Source: Sphingobium_A sp965228065
Lineage (GTDB): Bacteria > Pseudomonadota > Alphaproteobacteria > Sphingomonadales > Sphingomonadaceae
Length of the DNA stretch: 64,000 bases
Assembly (NCBI GenBank): GCA_965228065.1
Contig: OZ245788.1
Location: 3,534,001 to 3,598,000, forward strand
Reading direction: 5' to 3'
The notes under the pieces are model-generated. The model did not search any database and was not told the DNA's origin. It saw only the letters and a list, made by a program, of their open reading frames with translations. Position 1 is the stretch's first letter; every line of letters begins with the position of its first letter. The position numbers were made by a program, and so were the translations under genes. This document shows, piece after piece, positions 1-8,663 of this stretch.

Positions 1-315
1 GCGGTCGAGTTCGCTGCTGTGCTGGGTGAGCGTACCGAGCCGATAGGAATAAAAGGGCCATTTCCGGCCCACCAGGCTGAACAGCTGGCAGGTGCCGCGG
101 ACTTCGCCGGTCTCGACATTCTCCAGCACCATCACGAACAGATCGTCGCCGAGAACCCCGTCGTCACGACCAAGTGCCGCGTCCGAACGCGCAAGCTTGG
201 CGGTGAGTGAGGCTCGATCGGCCGGCAGGTTGGTGAAACCGCCACCGGTGAGTTTCGCCATTTCGTAAAGCGCCTGGAGGTCCTTCCCCCGGGCTGCGCG
301 CATCCTGAAACTCAA
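1..315 (-). CDS. astA: Arginine N-succinyltransferase, N-terminal part (runs off the window)
   Basis: Catalyses the first step of the arginine succinyltransferase (AST) pathway, transferring succinyl from succinyl-CoA to arginine in the cytosol. The visible ~105 residues match the AstA N-terminus: an opening LSFRMRAARGKDLQALYEM, then GGGFTNLPADR, then a central GTCQLFSLVG and PFYSYRLGT. I place the start at a TTG (315-313), because AAGGGGGA lies 6-7 nt upstream and the TTG overlaps the TGA stop of the upstream peptidase gene in a TTGA junction. The ATG at 303 is the alternative. The C-terminal two thirds lie outside the window. Translational coupling suggests one operon with the M20 hydrolase. 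Confidence 0.88.
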   Translation of the reverse strand, partial: MSFRMRAARGKDLQALYEMAKLTGGGFTNLPADRASLTAKLARSDAALGRDDGVLGDDLFVMVLENVETGEVRGTCQLFSLVGRKWPFYSYRLGTLTQHSSELDR

Positions 316-1520
316 ACTGTCCCCCTTTCGGCGATCCGCAGGATGGTGAGCGCCGACAGGGCCGCACGCTCGTGTAGCGAATCCGTGATCAAGAATTCGT
401 CCGATGAATGGATGGCGCCGCCGCGTACACCCATCGTGTCGACGACGGGCACGCCGCAGGCGGCAATATTGTTGCCGTCGCACACGCCCCCGGTCGCTTT
501 CCACGATACGCCGATGCCGAGATCGGCGCCGGCCTGCTTCACCAGACCGAACAGGCGTTCGGCGGCGGGGTCGATCGGCTTGGGTGGGCGGCCGAAGCTG
601 CCATGAACATGGATATGCACGTCATGCTCGGCAGCGATCGCGGCGACGAGCCGGTCGAGCAATGCGCGGGCCTCTGTCTCGTCGGCCGGGGAGGCAGGGC
701 GGAAATTGACGCGCAGCACCGCGTGATCGGGCACGACATTGTTCGGACCGCCGCCATCGATCCTGGCCGGGTTGACCTTCAATGCCGGGCCGTGCGCCGC
801 CTTGAGGCGGACGGCGAGATCGGCGGCGGCGACAAGCGCGTTGCGCCCCTCCTCGGGATTGCGGCCGGCATGTGCGCTGCGGCCGGCGATCACGATCGAG
901 AAATTGCCGCTGCCGGCGCGGGCGCCCGCCAATGTACCGTCGGGCAGCGCCGGTTCGTAGGTGAGTGCGGCGATCTTGCCGCGCGCCAGTTGCGCGATCA
1001 GCGCCGATGACGAGCCCGAGCCGACCTCTTCGTCGGAATTGATCAGCACCTCATAGCCGAATCGGCCGGCGGCGGGCGACGCCTCCACCGCGCGCAGTGC
1101 GGCGAGCATCACCGCGATTCCGCCCTTCATATCGGCGACGCCGGGGCCGTTGAGCACGCCCGGCTCCAGCCAGCGCAGCGACTGGAACGGGTGATCGACG
1201 GCAAAGACCGTATCCATATGCCCGGTGAAAAGCATGCGAACCGGGGCTTCGGGGCGGACGTTCAGATGGAGATGGTGGCCGTAGCGGATCTCGGACACGC
1301 TGCCGTCGGCAGCCACATTTTCGACGGGTGTCGGTGCGACAAGCCCGATTTCCCCCGGCAGGACCGAGAAGGCATCGGCCAGCAGCGTGGCCATTGTCTC
1401 AAGCCCGGCCAGGTTGCGCGAGCCGGTGTTGACCGCCGCCCAGCGTTCGACCTGGGGCAGCATGGGGGCGGCGCGTGCCGTGTCGACCGCGGCGCGTTCT
1501 GTCGTTGATAGGCTCTCCAT
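312..1520 (-). CDS. M20-family metallopeptidase / amidohydrolase
   Basis: A 402-residue zinc-dependent M20 hydrolase of the ArgE/DapE/carboxypeptidase G2 group. Visible motifs are GHMDTVF near residue 100 (metal His and Asp), GVADMKGG near 128 with the bridging Asp, NSDEEVGSGS near 161 with the general base Glu pair, YEPALPDG near 188, the dimerisation-domain SAHAGRNPEEG near 216, and a C-terminal AIHSSDEF with the last metal His. Its length is normal for the family. It is translationally coupled to astA just downstream (TTGA overlap), so its substrate is likely an acylated amino acid linked to arginine breakdown. That substrate is an inference from the neighbour. It is divergent from glcB across about 150 bp. 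Confidence 0.85.
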   Translation of the reverse strand: MESLSTTERAAVDTARAAPMLPQVERWAAVNTGSRNLAGLETMATLLADAFSVLPGEIGLVAPTPVENVAADGSVSEIRYGHHLHLNVRPEAPVRMLFTGHMDTVFAVDHPFQSLRWLEPGVLNGPGVADMKGGIAVMLAALRAVEASPAAGRFGYEVLINSDEEVGSGSSSALIAQLARGKIAALTYEPALPDGTLAGARAGSGNFSIVIAGRSAHAGRNPEEGRNALVAAADLAVRLKAAHGPALKVNPARIDGGGPNNVVPDHAVLRVNFRPASPADETEARALLDRLVAAIAAEHDVHIHVHGSFGRPPKPIDPAAERLFGLVKQAGADLGIGVSWKATGGVCDGNNIAACGVPVVDTMGVRGGAIHSSDEFLITDSLHERAALSALTILRIAERGTV

Positions 1521-1672
1521 CCCGCGCTTCTAGTGAGGGAGCGTCCCGGGGTGAAGGGGGGCGATTGCATCACGTCGCGGGGTGCGGCATAGGCGCAACA
1601 GCGTCCTCTCCCCGGGAAATCGCAACGATGATCGACCGTGCGCCGATGGCGTGCGGCAGCAAGGGTGAGCAG

Positions 1673-3751
1673 ATGACGGACTATGTTTCGCGTAACGGGA
1701 TTCGGATCGACGCGCGGTTGCTGGACTTTGTCGAGCAGCGGGCGCTGGCGGGAACCGGAATCGATGCGTCGGCCTTCTGGTCTGGCTTCGCTGCGCTGCT
1801 GGCCGCCTTTGCGCCCGAGAATCGCGCATTGCTGGCAAAGCGCGACACAATGCAGGCGCGGATCGACGCATGGCATGCCGAACGGCGCGGGCAGCAGATC
1901 GATCCGGCCGACTATCAGTCTTTCCTGCGCGAGATCGGCTATCTCGTCGATGAACCCGCAGCCTTTGCGGTCGGTACGGACGCCGTCGACGCCGAGATCG
2001 CGACGATGGCGGGGCCGCAGCTGGTCGTACCGAGCCTGAACGGACGTTTCGTGCTCAATGCCGCCAATGCGCGCTGGGGCAGCCTGTATGATGCATTTTA
2101 CGGCACCGACGCGCTGCCTGGATCCGCAAAGTCCGGCGGCTATGACGCCGAGCGGGGCGCACAGGTCATCGCGGCGGCGCAGGCCTTTCTCGATACGGCA
2201 GTGCCGGGCTGGGAAGGGGCGCTGCAGGGCGAGGCGCATGCGCAACTCGTCGGCGTCCGCGAGGGCCGGGGCTTCCTGTTCAGGAACAATGGGCTGCATA
2301 TCGAGATCGTCATCGATCGCGAGCATCCGATCGGCCGAAGCGACCCGCGCGGCATCTCCGACGTGATCCTGGAAGCGGCACTGACCGCGATCGTCGATCT
2401 TGAGGATTCGGTGGCCGCGGTCGATGCGGAGGACAAGGTGGCCGCCTATGCCAATTGGCTGGGGCTGATGCGCGGCGATCTGACCGCGAGCTTCGACAAG
2501 GGCGGACGGACGGTGATGCGTGCGCTGGAAAGCGATCGCGACTGGACCGCGCCCGACGGTGGCACATTCTCGCTGCCGGGCCGCAGCCTGTTGTTCGTGC
2601 GCAATGTCGGCCATCTGATGACCAACCCGGCGGTCTTGCTGGCGGATGGATCAGAAGCGCCCGAGGGTATTCTCGATGCCGTCTTCACCGCGCTGATCGG
2701 TGTCCATGACGTGAAGGGGCTTGGCACGCTGCGCAACAGCCGTGCCGGGTCGATCTATATCGTGAAGCCCAAGATGCACGGGCCCGAGGAAGCCGGTTTC
2801 ACCAACCGCCTGTTCGATGCCGTCGAGGATCTGCTCGGGCTTGCCCGTCACACCGTCAAAGTGGGTGTGATGGACGAGGAGCGGCGGACCTCTGCCAATC
2901 TGGCTGCCTGCATCCATGCGGTGAAGGATCGTATCGTCTTCATCAACACCGGCTTCCTCGATCGCACCGGCGACGAGATCCATACGTCGATGCAGGCCGG
3001 CGCGATGATTCCCAAGGCGGCGATGAAGGGCAGCGCCTGGATTGCGGCCTATGAGGCGCGCAATGTCCAGATCGGGCTGGCCTGCGGGCTTTCGGGCAAG
3101 GCGCAGATCGGCAAGGGCATGTGGGCTGCGCCCGACATGATGGCCGACATGATGGTCCAGAAGGTCGGTCATCCCATGGCTGGCGCCAGCACCGCCTGGG
3201 TGCCGAGCCCGACCGCAGCGACATTGCATGCCATGCATTATCATCAGGTCGACGTGTTCGCGCGCCAGCGCGAACTGGCGCAGGCGGAGACACCGGGGCT
3301 CGATGCGCTACTCGCGATCCCGCTCGCCGGCGGCGCGAATTTCTCCGAGGAGGAGATTGTGCGGGAACTCGACAACAACGCGCAGGGGATATTGGGCTAT
3401 GTCGTGCGCTGGATCGACCAGGGCATCGGCTGCTCCAAGGTGCCCGATATCAACGATGTCGGGTTGATGGAGGATCGCGCGACGCTGCGCATCTCGTCGC
3501 AGCATATGGCGAACTGGCTGCTCCACGGTATCTGCACGGCCGATCAGGTCGATGCGGCGCTGCTTCGCATGGCGGCAAAGGTCGATGCGCAGAATGCCGG
3601 AGACCCGCTCTATCGGCTGATGGCGAGCGATGCGGAGGGCAGTATCGCGTTCCGCGCGGCGCGCGCGCTGGTGTTTGACGGGGTGACCCAGCCCAATGGT
3701 TATACCGAGCCATTGCTGCATCGTTTTCGCGCCGAGGCAAAGGCGCGCTGA
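1673..3751 (+). CDS. glcB: Malate synthase G
   Basis: Condenses glyoxylate with acetyl-CoA to malate in the glyoxylate and glycolate pathways. The 692-residue protein fits the monomeric G isoform (about 720 residues). Signature blocks are DLEDSVAAVDAEDK near residue 245, GVHDVKGLGTLRNSR near 345 with the catalytic Arg, VGVMDEERRTSANLAA near 400 with metal-binding Glu, and the following INTGFLDRTGDEIHTSM. The frame is open upstream to 1475. I choose ATG 1673, where MTDYVSRNGIRID starts like the family and AAGGGTGAG lies just upstream. No isocitrate lyase gene is nearby, so it may serve glycolate/glyoxylate use as well as acetate. Confidence 0.95.
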   Translation: MTDYVSRNGIRIDARLLDFVEQRALAGTGIDASAFWSGFAALLAAFAPENRALLAKRDTMQARIDAWHAERRGQQIDPADYQSFLREIGYLVDEPAAFAVGTDAVDAEIATMAGPQLVVPSLNGRFVLNAANARWGSLYDAFYGTDALPGSAKSGGYDAERGAQVIAAAQAFLDTAVPGWEGALQGEAHAQLVGVREGRGFLFRNNGLHIEIVIDREHPIGRSDPRGISDVILEAALTAIVDLEDSVAAVDAEDKVAAYANWLGLMRGDLTASFDKGGRTVMRALESDRDWTAPDGGTFSLPGRSLLFVRNVGHLMTNPAVLLADGSEAPEGILDAVFTALIGVHDVKGLGTLRNSRAGSIYIVKPKMHGPEEAGFTNRLFDAVEDLLGLARHTVKVGVMDEERRTSANLAACIHAVKDRIVFINTGFLDRTGDEIHTSMQAGAMIPKAAMKGSAWIAAYEARNVQIGLACGLSGKAQIGKGMWAAPDMMADMMVQKVGHPMAGASTAWVPSPTAATLHAMHYHQVDVFARQRELAQAETPGLDALLAIPLAGGANFSEEEIVRELDNNAQGILGYVVRWIDQGIGCSKVPDINDVGLMEDRATLRISSQHMANWLLHGICTADQVDAALLRMAAKVDAQNAGDPLYRLMASDAEGSIAFRAARALVFDGVTQPNGYTEPLLHRFRAEAKAR

Positions 3752-3841
3752 CACCGTTCGTCACAAAAACGATAAAAAGTGGCAACCAACCGGGCCGTCG
3801 CGCATTATGCCGGGATAGGATCAACCAAACATAGATCAAGA

Positions 3842-4246
3842 ATGACCATACGCGCTCTTATTGTGGAAGACGAAATCCTGGTTGCGCTGGACCTTGAAAG
3901 CGCCCTGATGGAGATCGGAATCGAGGTTGTGGGGATTGCTCCCGACCGCGCTTCCGCGCTCCGGATGGCGGATGGGGTCGATTTTGCGCTGGTGGATGTG
4001 AACCTGCGCGACGGGCAGACCGGCCCTTCGATCGGGCGGTCGCTGGCGATGGAATTCGGCGTGAAGGTGATCTTCGTCACCGCCAATCCAGCGCAGCTCG
4101 GTGACGGTATCGAGGGCACGGTGGGGGTGATGAGCAAGCCCTTTTCGGACGAGTCCATTTCCGCGACCGTCGCCTTCCTGACCGCGAACGACGTGCGGGA
4201 CGATATCGTCCCGCCGCGCGAACTGAAGCTTTTCGAGATAAACTAG
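3842..4246 (+). CDS. Single-domain response regulator (CheY-like receiver)
   Basis: A 134-residue stand-alone receiver with no output domain. The acidic pocket is VEDE at residues 8-11, the phospho-acceptor Asp is about residue 52 in FALVDVNLRDG, the Thr is in IFVTANP, and the conserved Lys is about residue 99 in MSKPF. Proteins of this kind act as phosphotransfer intermediates or partners of HWE/HisKA2 kinases, and an HWE kinase gene begins 0.8 kb downstream on the other strand, so a pairing is possible but unproven. I use ATG 3842 rather than the longer frame from 3779 because MTIRALIVEDE is the natural receiver start. Its TAG stop is the first three bases of a palindromic repeat (4244-4307). 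Confidence 0.88.
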   Translation: MTIRALIVEDEILVALDLESALMEIGIEVVGIAPDRASALRMADGVDFALVDVNLRDGQTGPSIGRSLAMEFGVKVIFVTANPAQLGDGIEGTVGVMSKPFSDESISATVAFLTANDVRDDIVPPRELKLFEIN

Positions 4247-4307
4247 AGTCTGATCGCTTGAGGTGGAAGCGCTTCGCGCTTCCGCCGATGGCGTGAATCA
4301 GGCTCTA
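4244..4307. repeat. Nested palindromic intergenic repeat (REP-like)
   Basis: The outer arms TAGAGTCTGAT (4244-4254) and ATCAGGCTCTA (4297-4307) are complementary at 10 of 11 positions. They enclose a hairpin GGTGGAAGCG / CGCTTCCGCC around the loop CTTCG (core 4262-4286). The left arm contains the TAG stop of the receiver gene. I see no open reading frame in it. The nested architecture suggests a dispersed REP or MITE-like unit. Confidence 0.6.
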
Positions 4308-4321
4308 TCAGATAGTTGAGG

Positions 4322-4365
4322 CCATGATTCACACTTCAGATTGAATCAAGCTTACGTGATCATGG
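4322..4365. repeat. Second imperfect palindrome beside the REP-like unit
   Basis: CCATGATTCAC (4322-4332) pairs with GTGATCATGG (4356-4365) with one bulged base, around about 23 nt of AT-richer sequence. It lies 15 bp from the preceding element and may be part of the same composite repeat. No gene is visible between 4308 and 4466. Confidence 0.45.
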
Positions 4366-4466
4366 TCTATGTTGTGAACTCGTAAAAGATCAGTCCGACG
4401 ACCGCTTTCACATCCCGGCAAAAGCCATTCCAACGTCCCAAATCGAAGTGCAAAATGGCCGTCGGC

Positions 4467-4937
4467 CTATGTCTTCGGTGGCCAGTCGGTGGTGTCGAAA
4501 TCAGGATGTTGGAAGGAGATGATTCCCGCCAGGTGAGCAGCAGCTCGTGGCTCATCGGTCGGGTGTTCCGGCAAACTTGCCAACGCTTCAAAATCGGCGA
4601 TGCGCTCAGGCGAAGCCAGTTGCTCGCTCAGACGAACTGAGCGCGGATTGTCCATGGCGCCAAGCGCGAAGCTGATGTTTTCCTCACCATATTCGAAGGT
4701 GAGGGGCGTGCCGCAATCCCCGCAAAACCCACGACGCACCTTGTTGGAGCTCTGGAAATAGCCGGGCCGGCCCCGAGTCCAAGCCACTGCATCGAATGGC
4801 GCTCCGACGTAAGGCCCGAATAGCCCGCCAGTTGCTTTCTGGCACATTCGACAATGGCAGATGGAGGCTTCTCCCAGGTCACCCTCGACCCGGAAGCGCA
4901 CTGCTCCGCACTGGCATCCTCCGGTATTGGTCGTCAT
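4467..4937 (-). CDS. GFA-family (glutathione-dependent formaldehyde-activating-like) zinc protein
   Basis: A 156-residue protein of the GFA/CENP-V fold. The zinc ligands are visible as GGCQCGAVRF near residues 6-15, CHCRMCQK near 28, and FCGDCGTPLTF near 71. Family members carry a structural zinc and a second zinc that binds glutathione. In most bacteria the substrate is unknown, and the formaldehyde name should not be taken as a function. The C-terminal part ends with HLAGIISFQHPDFDTTDW, typical of uncharacterised GFA proteins. It stands alone between a repeat and the kinase gene. Confidence 0.85.
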   Translation of the reverse strand: MTTNTGGCQCGAVRFRVEGDLGEASICHCRMCQKATGGLFGPYVGAPFDAVAWTRGRPGYFQSSNKVRRGFCGDCGTPLTFEYGEENISFALGAMDNPRSVRLSEQLASPERIADFEALASLPEHPTDEPRAAAHLAGIISFQHPDFDTTDWPPKT

Positions 4938-5077
4938 GGCTGGAATGTTTCACATTCGCCGAACGTCGGCAATGCGACAAAAGCCGAACGGCAGCGTCCA
5001 TGTCGTGCTGGTGACCGACTTCGAGTGGCGTGTGATCGAGCCTTTGCAGCATTATTGAGCGGGCCCTGGCGACCCGG

Positions 5078-6646
5078 CTAGTTGGGCCGGTGCAGTGATT
5101 CCAGCGGGATCGTGATCCGCGCGTCGAGGCCCTTGGCAGGCCATTGCTTGTCGATCTGCCCCTTCAACTGCGTCACCACGCTGAGCGCGATCAATCGCGA
5201 TCCGAAGCCGGTCGGCTCGGGATTCTCGACGACTGGCGGCCCGCCGCTTTCCTGCCAGCGAACGATGCAGAGATTATCGTCGCGCGTAATCTCGACCCGG
5301 ACAGTGCCGTCCGCCGACGACAGGGCGCCATATTTGGCGGCGTTGGTGGCAAGCTCGTGAAACAGCAATGCCAGCGGCGTCGCGGCGCGGTCGTCGATAT
5401 CGGTGTCATCGCCGACGATGGAGATCTGCTGCCGTGGTCCGCCATAGGGCGCGAAGAGCTGGCGGAGCATGCCGTGCAGGCTGGCCTGACCAAGATCGGA
5501 GCGCGATGCGTCGCTGTGCGGCCTGACGAAATCATGCGCCCGCCCGAGTGCCATCACCCGATTGCGGAGATCGTCCGCAAGCGGCTTGATGTCCGGATGG
5601 CTGCGTGCCGACAGCGCGATGAGGCCGGCAATGACCGCGAAGATGTTCTTGATCCGGTGGCTCAGTTCATGGGCGACCAGTTCGCGTTCTTCCGACGCCT
5701 TTTGATGATCGTGAATGTCGGTGCAGGTGCCGAACCAGCGCGTGATGCGGCCCCGTACGTCGCGCATCGGCAGCGCGCGGCCGAGCGTCCAGCGATATTC
5801 GCCGCTGTGGTGGCGCAGCCGATATTCGATGTCATAGGGCTCGCCGGTCGCGAGCGAATGACGCCAGCGTTCCCATGCGCGGTCCTGATCGTCTGGGTGG
5901 AACATGCCGTTCCAGGCCTCGCCATCGGTCGAGCCCTCGATCATGCCGGTGAATTCGTACCAGCGCTTGTTGTAATAATCGTGATAGCCGTCGGGCAGGG
6001 TGGACCAGACCATTTGCGGCATGGTGTCCGCCAGGATCCGGAATTTCTCGACGCTTTCGGCAAGAACCTCGTCGTCGCGCTCCTTGGCGAGCAGCATGCG
6101 GCGCGCCTCCATCAGATTCATCACTTGCGCGGCGAGAACCGTGAGCCCCTGCGTCTGAAGCGGCGTGAGTCCGTCGCGCGGCACCCGGTCGATCACGCAG
6201 AGCGAACCAAGCGGCACGCCTTCGGGCGATGTCAGCGGTGCGCCGGCATAGAAACGGATATGCGGTTCGCCGGTGACGAGCGCGTTTTCGGCAAAGCGAT
6301 GATCTTTCGTGGCATCTGGGATCACCATGATGTCGGGGCCCAGCATGGCGTGTTTGCAGAAGGACAGCTCGCGTGACGTCTGGGTGGCTTCGAGGCCCGA
6401 TCTGGCCTTGAACCATTGCCGATTGCATTCGACCAGGCTGATCAGTGCAATCGGTGTTTCGCACAGCGCACCGGCGAAGCGGACGATATCGTCGAACGCA
6501 GCCTCGGGTTCCGTGTCCAGCACGCCATATTCGGCGAATAGAGCGTCGCGGCGCGCTTCGTCGAGATCAGCGATCATCCGGGCTTTCGAAAGAGGGTGGC
6601 GAAGGAATGCGGCCAAGCCGTGGGATGACATAACCGCCAGGCACAC
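5078..6646 (-). CDS. GAF-PAS sensor histidine kinase, HWE type
   Basis: A cytosolic sensor kinase of up to 522 residues with no membrane segment. The order is an N-terminal GAF domain (about 40-180, with ELSFCKHAM and APLTSPEGVPLGSLCVID), a PAS/PAC domain (about 195-320, with FRILADTMPQMVWST and YRLRHHSGEYRW), then an HWE-type dimerisation/phospho-acceptor helix HELSHRIKNIFAVIAGL near 330 and an ATPase domain with HELATNAAKYGAL and GFGSRLI. HWE kinases often work with single-domain or PhyR-type regulators, and a lone receiver is encoded 0.8 kb away. The start is uncertain: the frame opens at 6646, but MIADLDEARRDALFAEYGVLDT at 6577 is the usual beginning of this family. Confidence 0.88.
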   Translation of the reverse strand: MCLAVMSSHGLAAFLRHPLSKARMIADLDEARRDALFAEYGVLDTEPEAAFDDIVRFAGALCETPIALISLVECNRQWFKARSGLEATQTSRELSFCKHAMLGPDIMVIPDATKDHRFAENALVTGEPHIRFYAGAPLTSPEGVPLGSLCVIDRVPRDGLTPLQTQGLTVLAAQVMNLMEARRMLLAKERDDEVLAESVEKFRILADTMPQMVWSTLPDGYHDYYNKRWYEFTGMIEGSTDGEAWNGMFHPDDQDRAWERWRHSLATGEPYDIEYRLRHHSGEYRWTLGRALPMRDVRGRITRWFGTCTDIHDHQKASEERELVAHELSHRIKNIFAVIAGLIALSARSHPDIKPLADDLRNRVMALGRAHDFVRPHSDASRSDLGQASLHGMLRQLFAPYGGPRQQISIVGDDTDIDDRAATPLALLFHELATNAAKYGALSSADGTVRVEITRDDNLCIVRWQESGGPPVVENPEPTGFGSRLIALSVVTQLKGQIDKQWPAKGLDARITIPLESLHRPN

Positions 6647-6671
6647 ACAACGGTTCCTCTGCCGGGCACGA

Positions 6672-7163
6672 TCAGACCGGTTTCAGATGTGTCGAGAAGA
6701 GTTCGAGGACTTGCTCGTACAAGGCGCGTTTGAAGGGCACGATCATGGTCGGCAGCTCGGCCGGGTCGGCCCATTTCCAGGCCCTGAACTCGGGATGCTC
6801 GGTCACGATATCGATATCGGCATCCTCACCGAGAAAGCGCATCAGGAACCATGTCTGGCGCTGACCGCGGTAGCGGCCTTTCCAGACCTTGCCGATCAGA
6901 TCGAGGGGCAGATCGTAGAACAGGTCCTCATGGGATCGCGCGACGATCTCGACCAGATCGGGCGCGATGCCGGTTTCCTCGCCAACCTCCCGGATTGCAG
7001 CCGCTTCCGCATCTTCACCCTCGTCGATCCCGCCCTGCGGCATCTGCCACGCCTCAAGGCTGTTATCGATGCGCTGGCCGACGAACACCTTGCCGTCGCG
7101 GTTGAGGAGCATGACGCCCGCGCAGGGGCGGTAGGGCAGGGATTTGGGGTCGATGGTCTGCAT
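6672..7163 (-). CDS. rppH: RNA pyrophosphohydrolase (Nudix)
   Basis: Removes pyrophosphate from 5'-triphosphate mRNA ends to start decay. The 163-residue protein begins MQTIDPKSLPYRPCAGVMLLN, as in RppH. It has a full Nudix box at residues 44-66 (G, then E50, then REVGEETG) and the RppH-specific QTWFLMRF and EFRAWKWADPAELP segments. I choose ATG 7163, because the 34 residues encoded upstream in the same frame are not family-like. It stands alone, divergent from the TPR/FecR genes. Confidence 0.93.
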   Translation of the reverse strand: MQTIDPKSLPYRPCAGVMLLNRDGKVFVGQRIDNSLEAWQMPQGGIDEGEDAEAAAIREVGEETGIAPDLVEIVARSHEDLFYDLPLDLIGKVWKGRYRGQRQTWFLMRFLGEDADIDIVTEHPEFRAWKWADPAELPTMIVPFKRALYEQVLELFSTHLKPV

Positions 7164-7425
7164 ATGGGTGTTGTCCGTTCTACAGTCTTGTTTCCGTGGT
7201 TCCGGCTTTCGCGGGCAAATGTCGATTGGTCCCGGGCCGATCGGAGAAGCAGGCGTTTTTCCCATATCGCCCAGGGACGTACAACGGCCATGGCTCTGTT
7301 TCGGAAATCGCTGCCGCCAGCGCCGCGCTTAGCCGCATCGATCAACTTGACACCACCCAACCGGCATGATGTGCTGCGGGCAGCCGATGCTTTTGCCCGG
7401 CTCGGGGATTTGGGAGCGGACTTCC

Positions 7426-7779
7426 ATGTGGCTTCGTTGCCTGTTGGCGGTGGGGGCAGCGCTTCTGGCCGTTCCAGCCGTTGCGGAAACGCCCGAGCAG
7501 CTTGACCAGCTGGTTGTTGCGACCCCGGCTGCCGGTCTTGCATTGGCCAGGCAGGAGGCACAGGCGGGTAATCTGCTTCCTGCATTGTCGATCATAGAAA
7601 GCGTGCTGTTCGCGAAACCCAAAAACAAGGAGGCGCGGCTGATGCATGCGACTCTCTTGTGCCGGCTCGATGACCTGTCAGGCGCGGCAGTCCATATCGC
7701 CCAGCTGAAAAGGAAGGATTATCCGCGAGCAGACTGGCAGCAGATGATGACGATCTGCGGCGCGAAGAATTCGGACTGA
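7426..7779 (+). CDS. Small secreted TPR-like protein
   Basis: A 117-residue protein with a clear signal peptide: MWLRCLLAVGAALLAVPAVAE, with cleavage likely after AVA. The mature part holds at least one and probably two tetratricopeptide-like helix pairs (ALARQEAQAGNLLPALSIIESVLFAKPKNKEARLMHATLLCRLDDLSGAAVHI). ATG 7426 is chosen because GGGAGCGGA precedes it and the signal peptide begins there. Its stop is 2 bp before the FecR-domain gene, so the two are very likely co-transcribed. Its role is probably to bind a partner in the periplasm or outer membrane, possibly the FecR protein. I do not recognise a named family. Confidence 0.75.
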   Translation: MWLRCLLAVGAALLAVPAVAETPEQLDQLVVATPAAGLALARQEAQAGNLLPALSIIESVLFAKPKNKEARLMHATLLCRLDDLSGAAVHIAQLKRKDYPRADWQQMMTICGAKNSD

Positions 7780-7781
7780 TC

Positions 7782-8663
7782 ATGCGATCACTGTCTCGCC
7801 CGGCAAAATTGGCTCTGACTGTTGCGGTCTCACTCGCAAGTGTCGGCGGCATGGTGCACGCGCAATCGGCGCCGAACGTCATAGGCATCGCATCGGCGAT
7901 CCTGGGCGATGTTCGCTACACAGACACTCGTGTGACAAAAGCTGCGAAGATGGTGCTTCGTCAGCGTGTCCTGCTGGGTGATCTGGTCCAGACCGGCAAG
8001 GGCAGCCAGCTGCAAATGCTGCTGCTGGACCGGTCCACCTTTTCGATCGGGGCCAATGCCCGCATCCGGATAGATCGTTTCGTCTACGATCCGGCACGCG
8101 GGCGCAGCATAGGCGCAACCGTGGCCAAAGGGGCTTTCCGGTTCATGTCGGGCCGGCCCAACGCAGGCGGCAATGGCGCCAGCAGCATCAGTTCGCCCGT
8201 TGCGACAATTGGCATCCGGGGAACGATCGTCGAAGGGGTGGTTGGAAAGGCCGCCTTGCAGATTGCTGCCGATGAGGTGCCGAACTTCAAGTCCTTGTCC
8301 AGCGATGCTGCAAACGCGACGCTGGTTGTGTTGCGTGGCCCGGGCGCGCACAGCGAGGGTCGCCTGACGCCCGGCTTTGTGAGCGTTTCATCTTCTGCGG
8401 GCAGCGTCGATCTGACCCAGCCGATGCAGGCAAGCTATGTACCGCGCGCGGGCGCAATGCCGATTGGGCCTTTCGTCATTTCGCCCAAGGGGCTGATCAA
8501 GGTCGAACAGGAAATATTCCCCGCGAAATACAAGGGCAGCGGCGTTTGGAAGGGGTTGCTGGCCGCCGGCGCGCTTGTGGCGGTTCCGGTCCTGCTGGGT
8601 CGCGACCGCACCAACTGTCCGCCGCATTCGCCGCAGGGCGATCGGAAAACACCTACTTGCTAA
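7782..8663 (+). CDS. Secreted FecR-domain protein
   Basis: A 293-residue protein with a signal peptide (cleavage near MVHAQSAPN) and a FecR domain at about residues 35-150. The domain shows AILGDVRYTD, LGDLVQTGKGSQLQMLLLDRSTFSIGANARIRIDRFVYDP and the typical SSPVATIGIRGT. This is the free-standing exported FecR type, not the FecR anti-sigma protein, since there is no N-terminal anti-sigma domain or sigma-factor gene beside it. A hydrophobic stretch LLAAGALVAVPVLLG near the C-terminus could be a membrane anchor, and the tail ends in Cys. It overlaps the 3' end of the convergent CHASE2 cyclase gene by 11 bp. FecR and CHASE2-cyclase genes frequently sit together, which suggests a sensing link. 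Confidence 0.85.
   Translation: MRSLSRPAKLALTVAVSLASVGGMVHAQSAPNVIGIASAILGDVRYTDTRVTKAAKMVLRQRVLLGDLVQTGKGSQLQMLLLDRSTFSIGANARIRIDRFVYDPARGRSIGATVAKGAFRFMSGRPNAGGNGASSISSPVATIGIRGTIVEGVVGKAALQIAADEVPNFKSLSSDAANATLVVLRGPGAHSEGRLTPGFVSVSSSAGSVDLTQPMQASYVPRAGAMPIGPFVISPKGLIKVEQEIFPAKYKGSGVWKGLLAAGALVAVPVLLGRDRTNCPPHSPQGDRKTPTC

Noticed and set aside
1262..2614. 450-residue frame on the minus strand opposite glcB
   Set aside because: Arg/His-rich composition and no family pattern. The opposite strand encodes clear malate synthase motifs, so this is a GC-driven shadow.
4938..5077. Possible small gene between the GFA gene and the HWE kinase
   Set aside because: Several short overlapping frames exist, but none has a ribosome site or family-like composition. 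I see nothing definite in the 140 bp.
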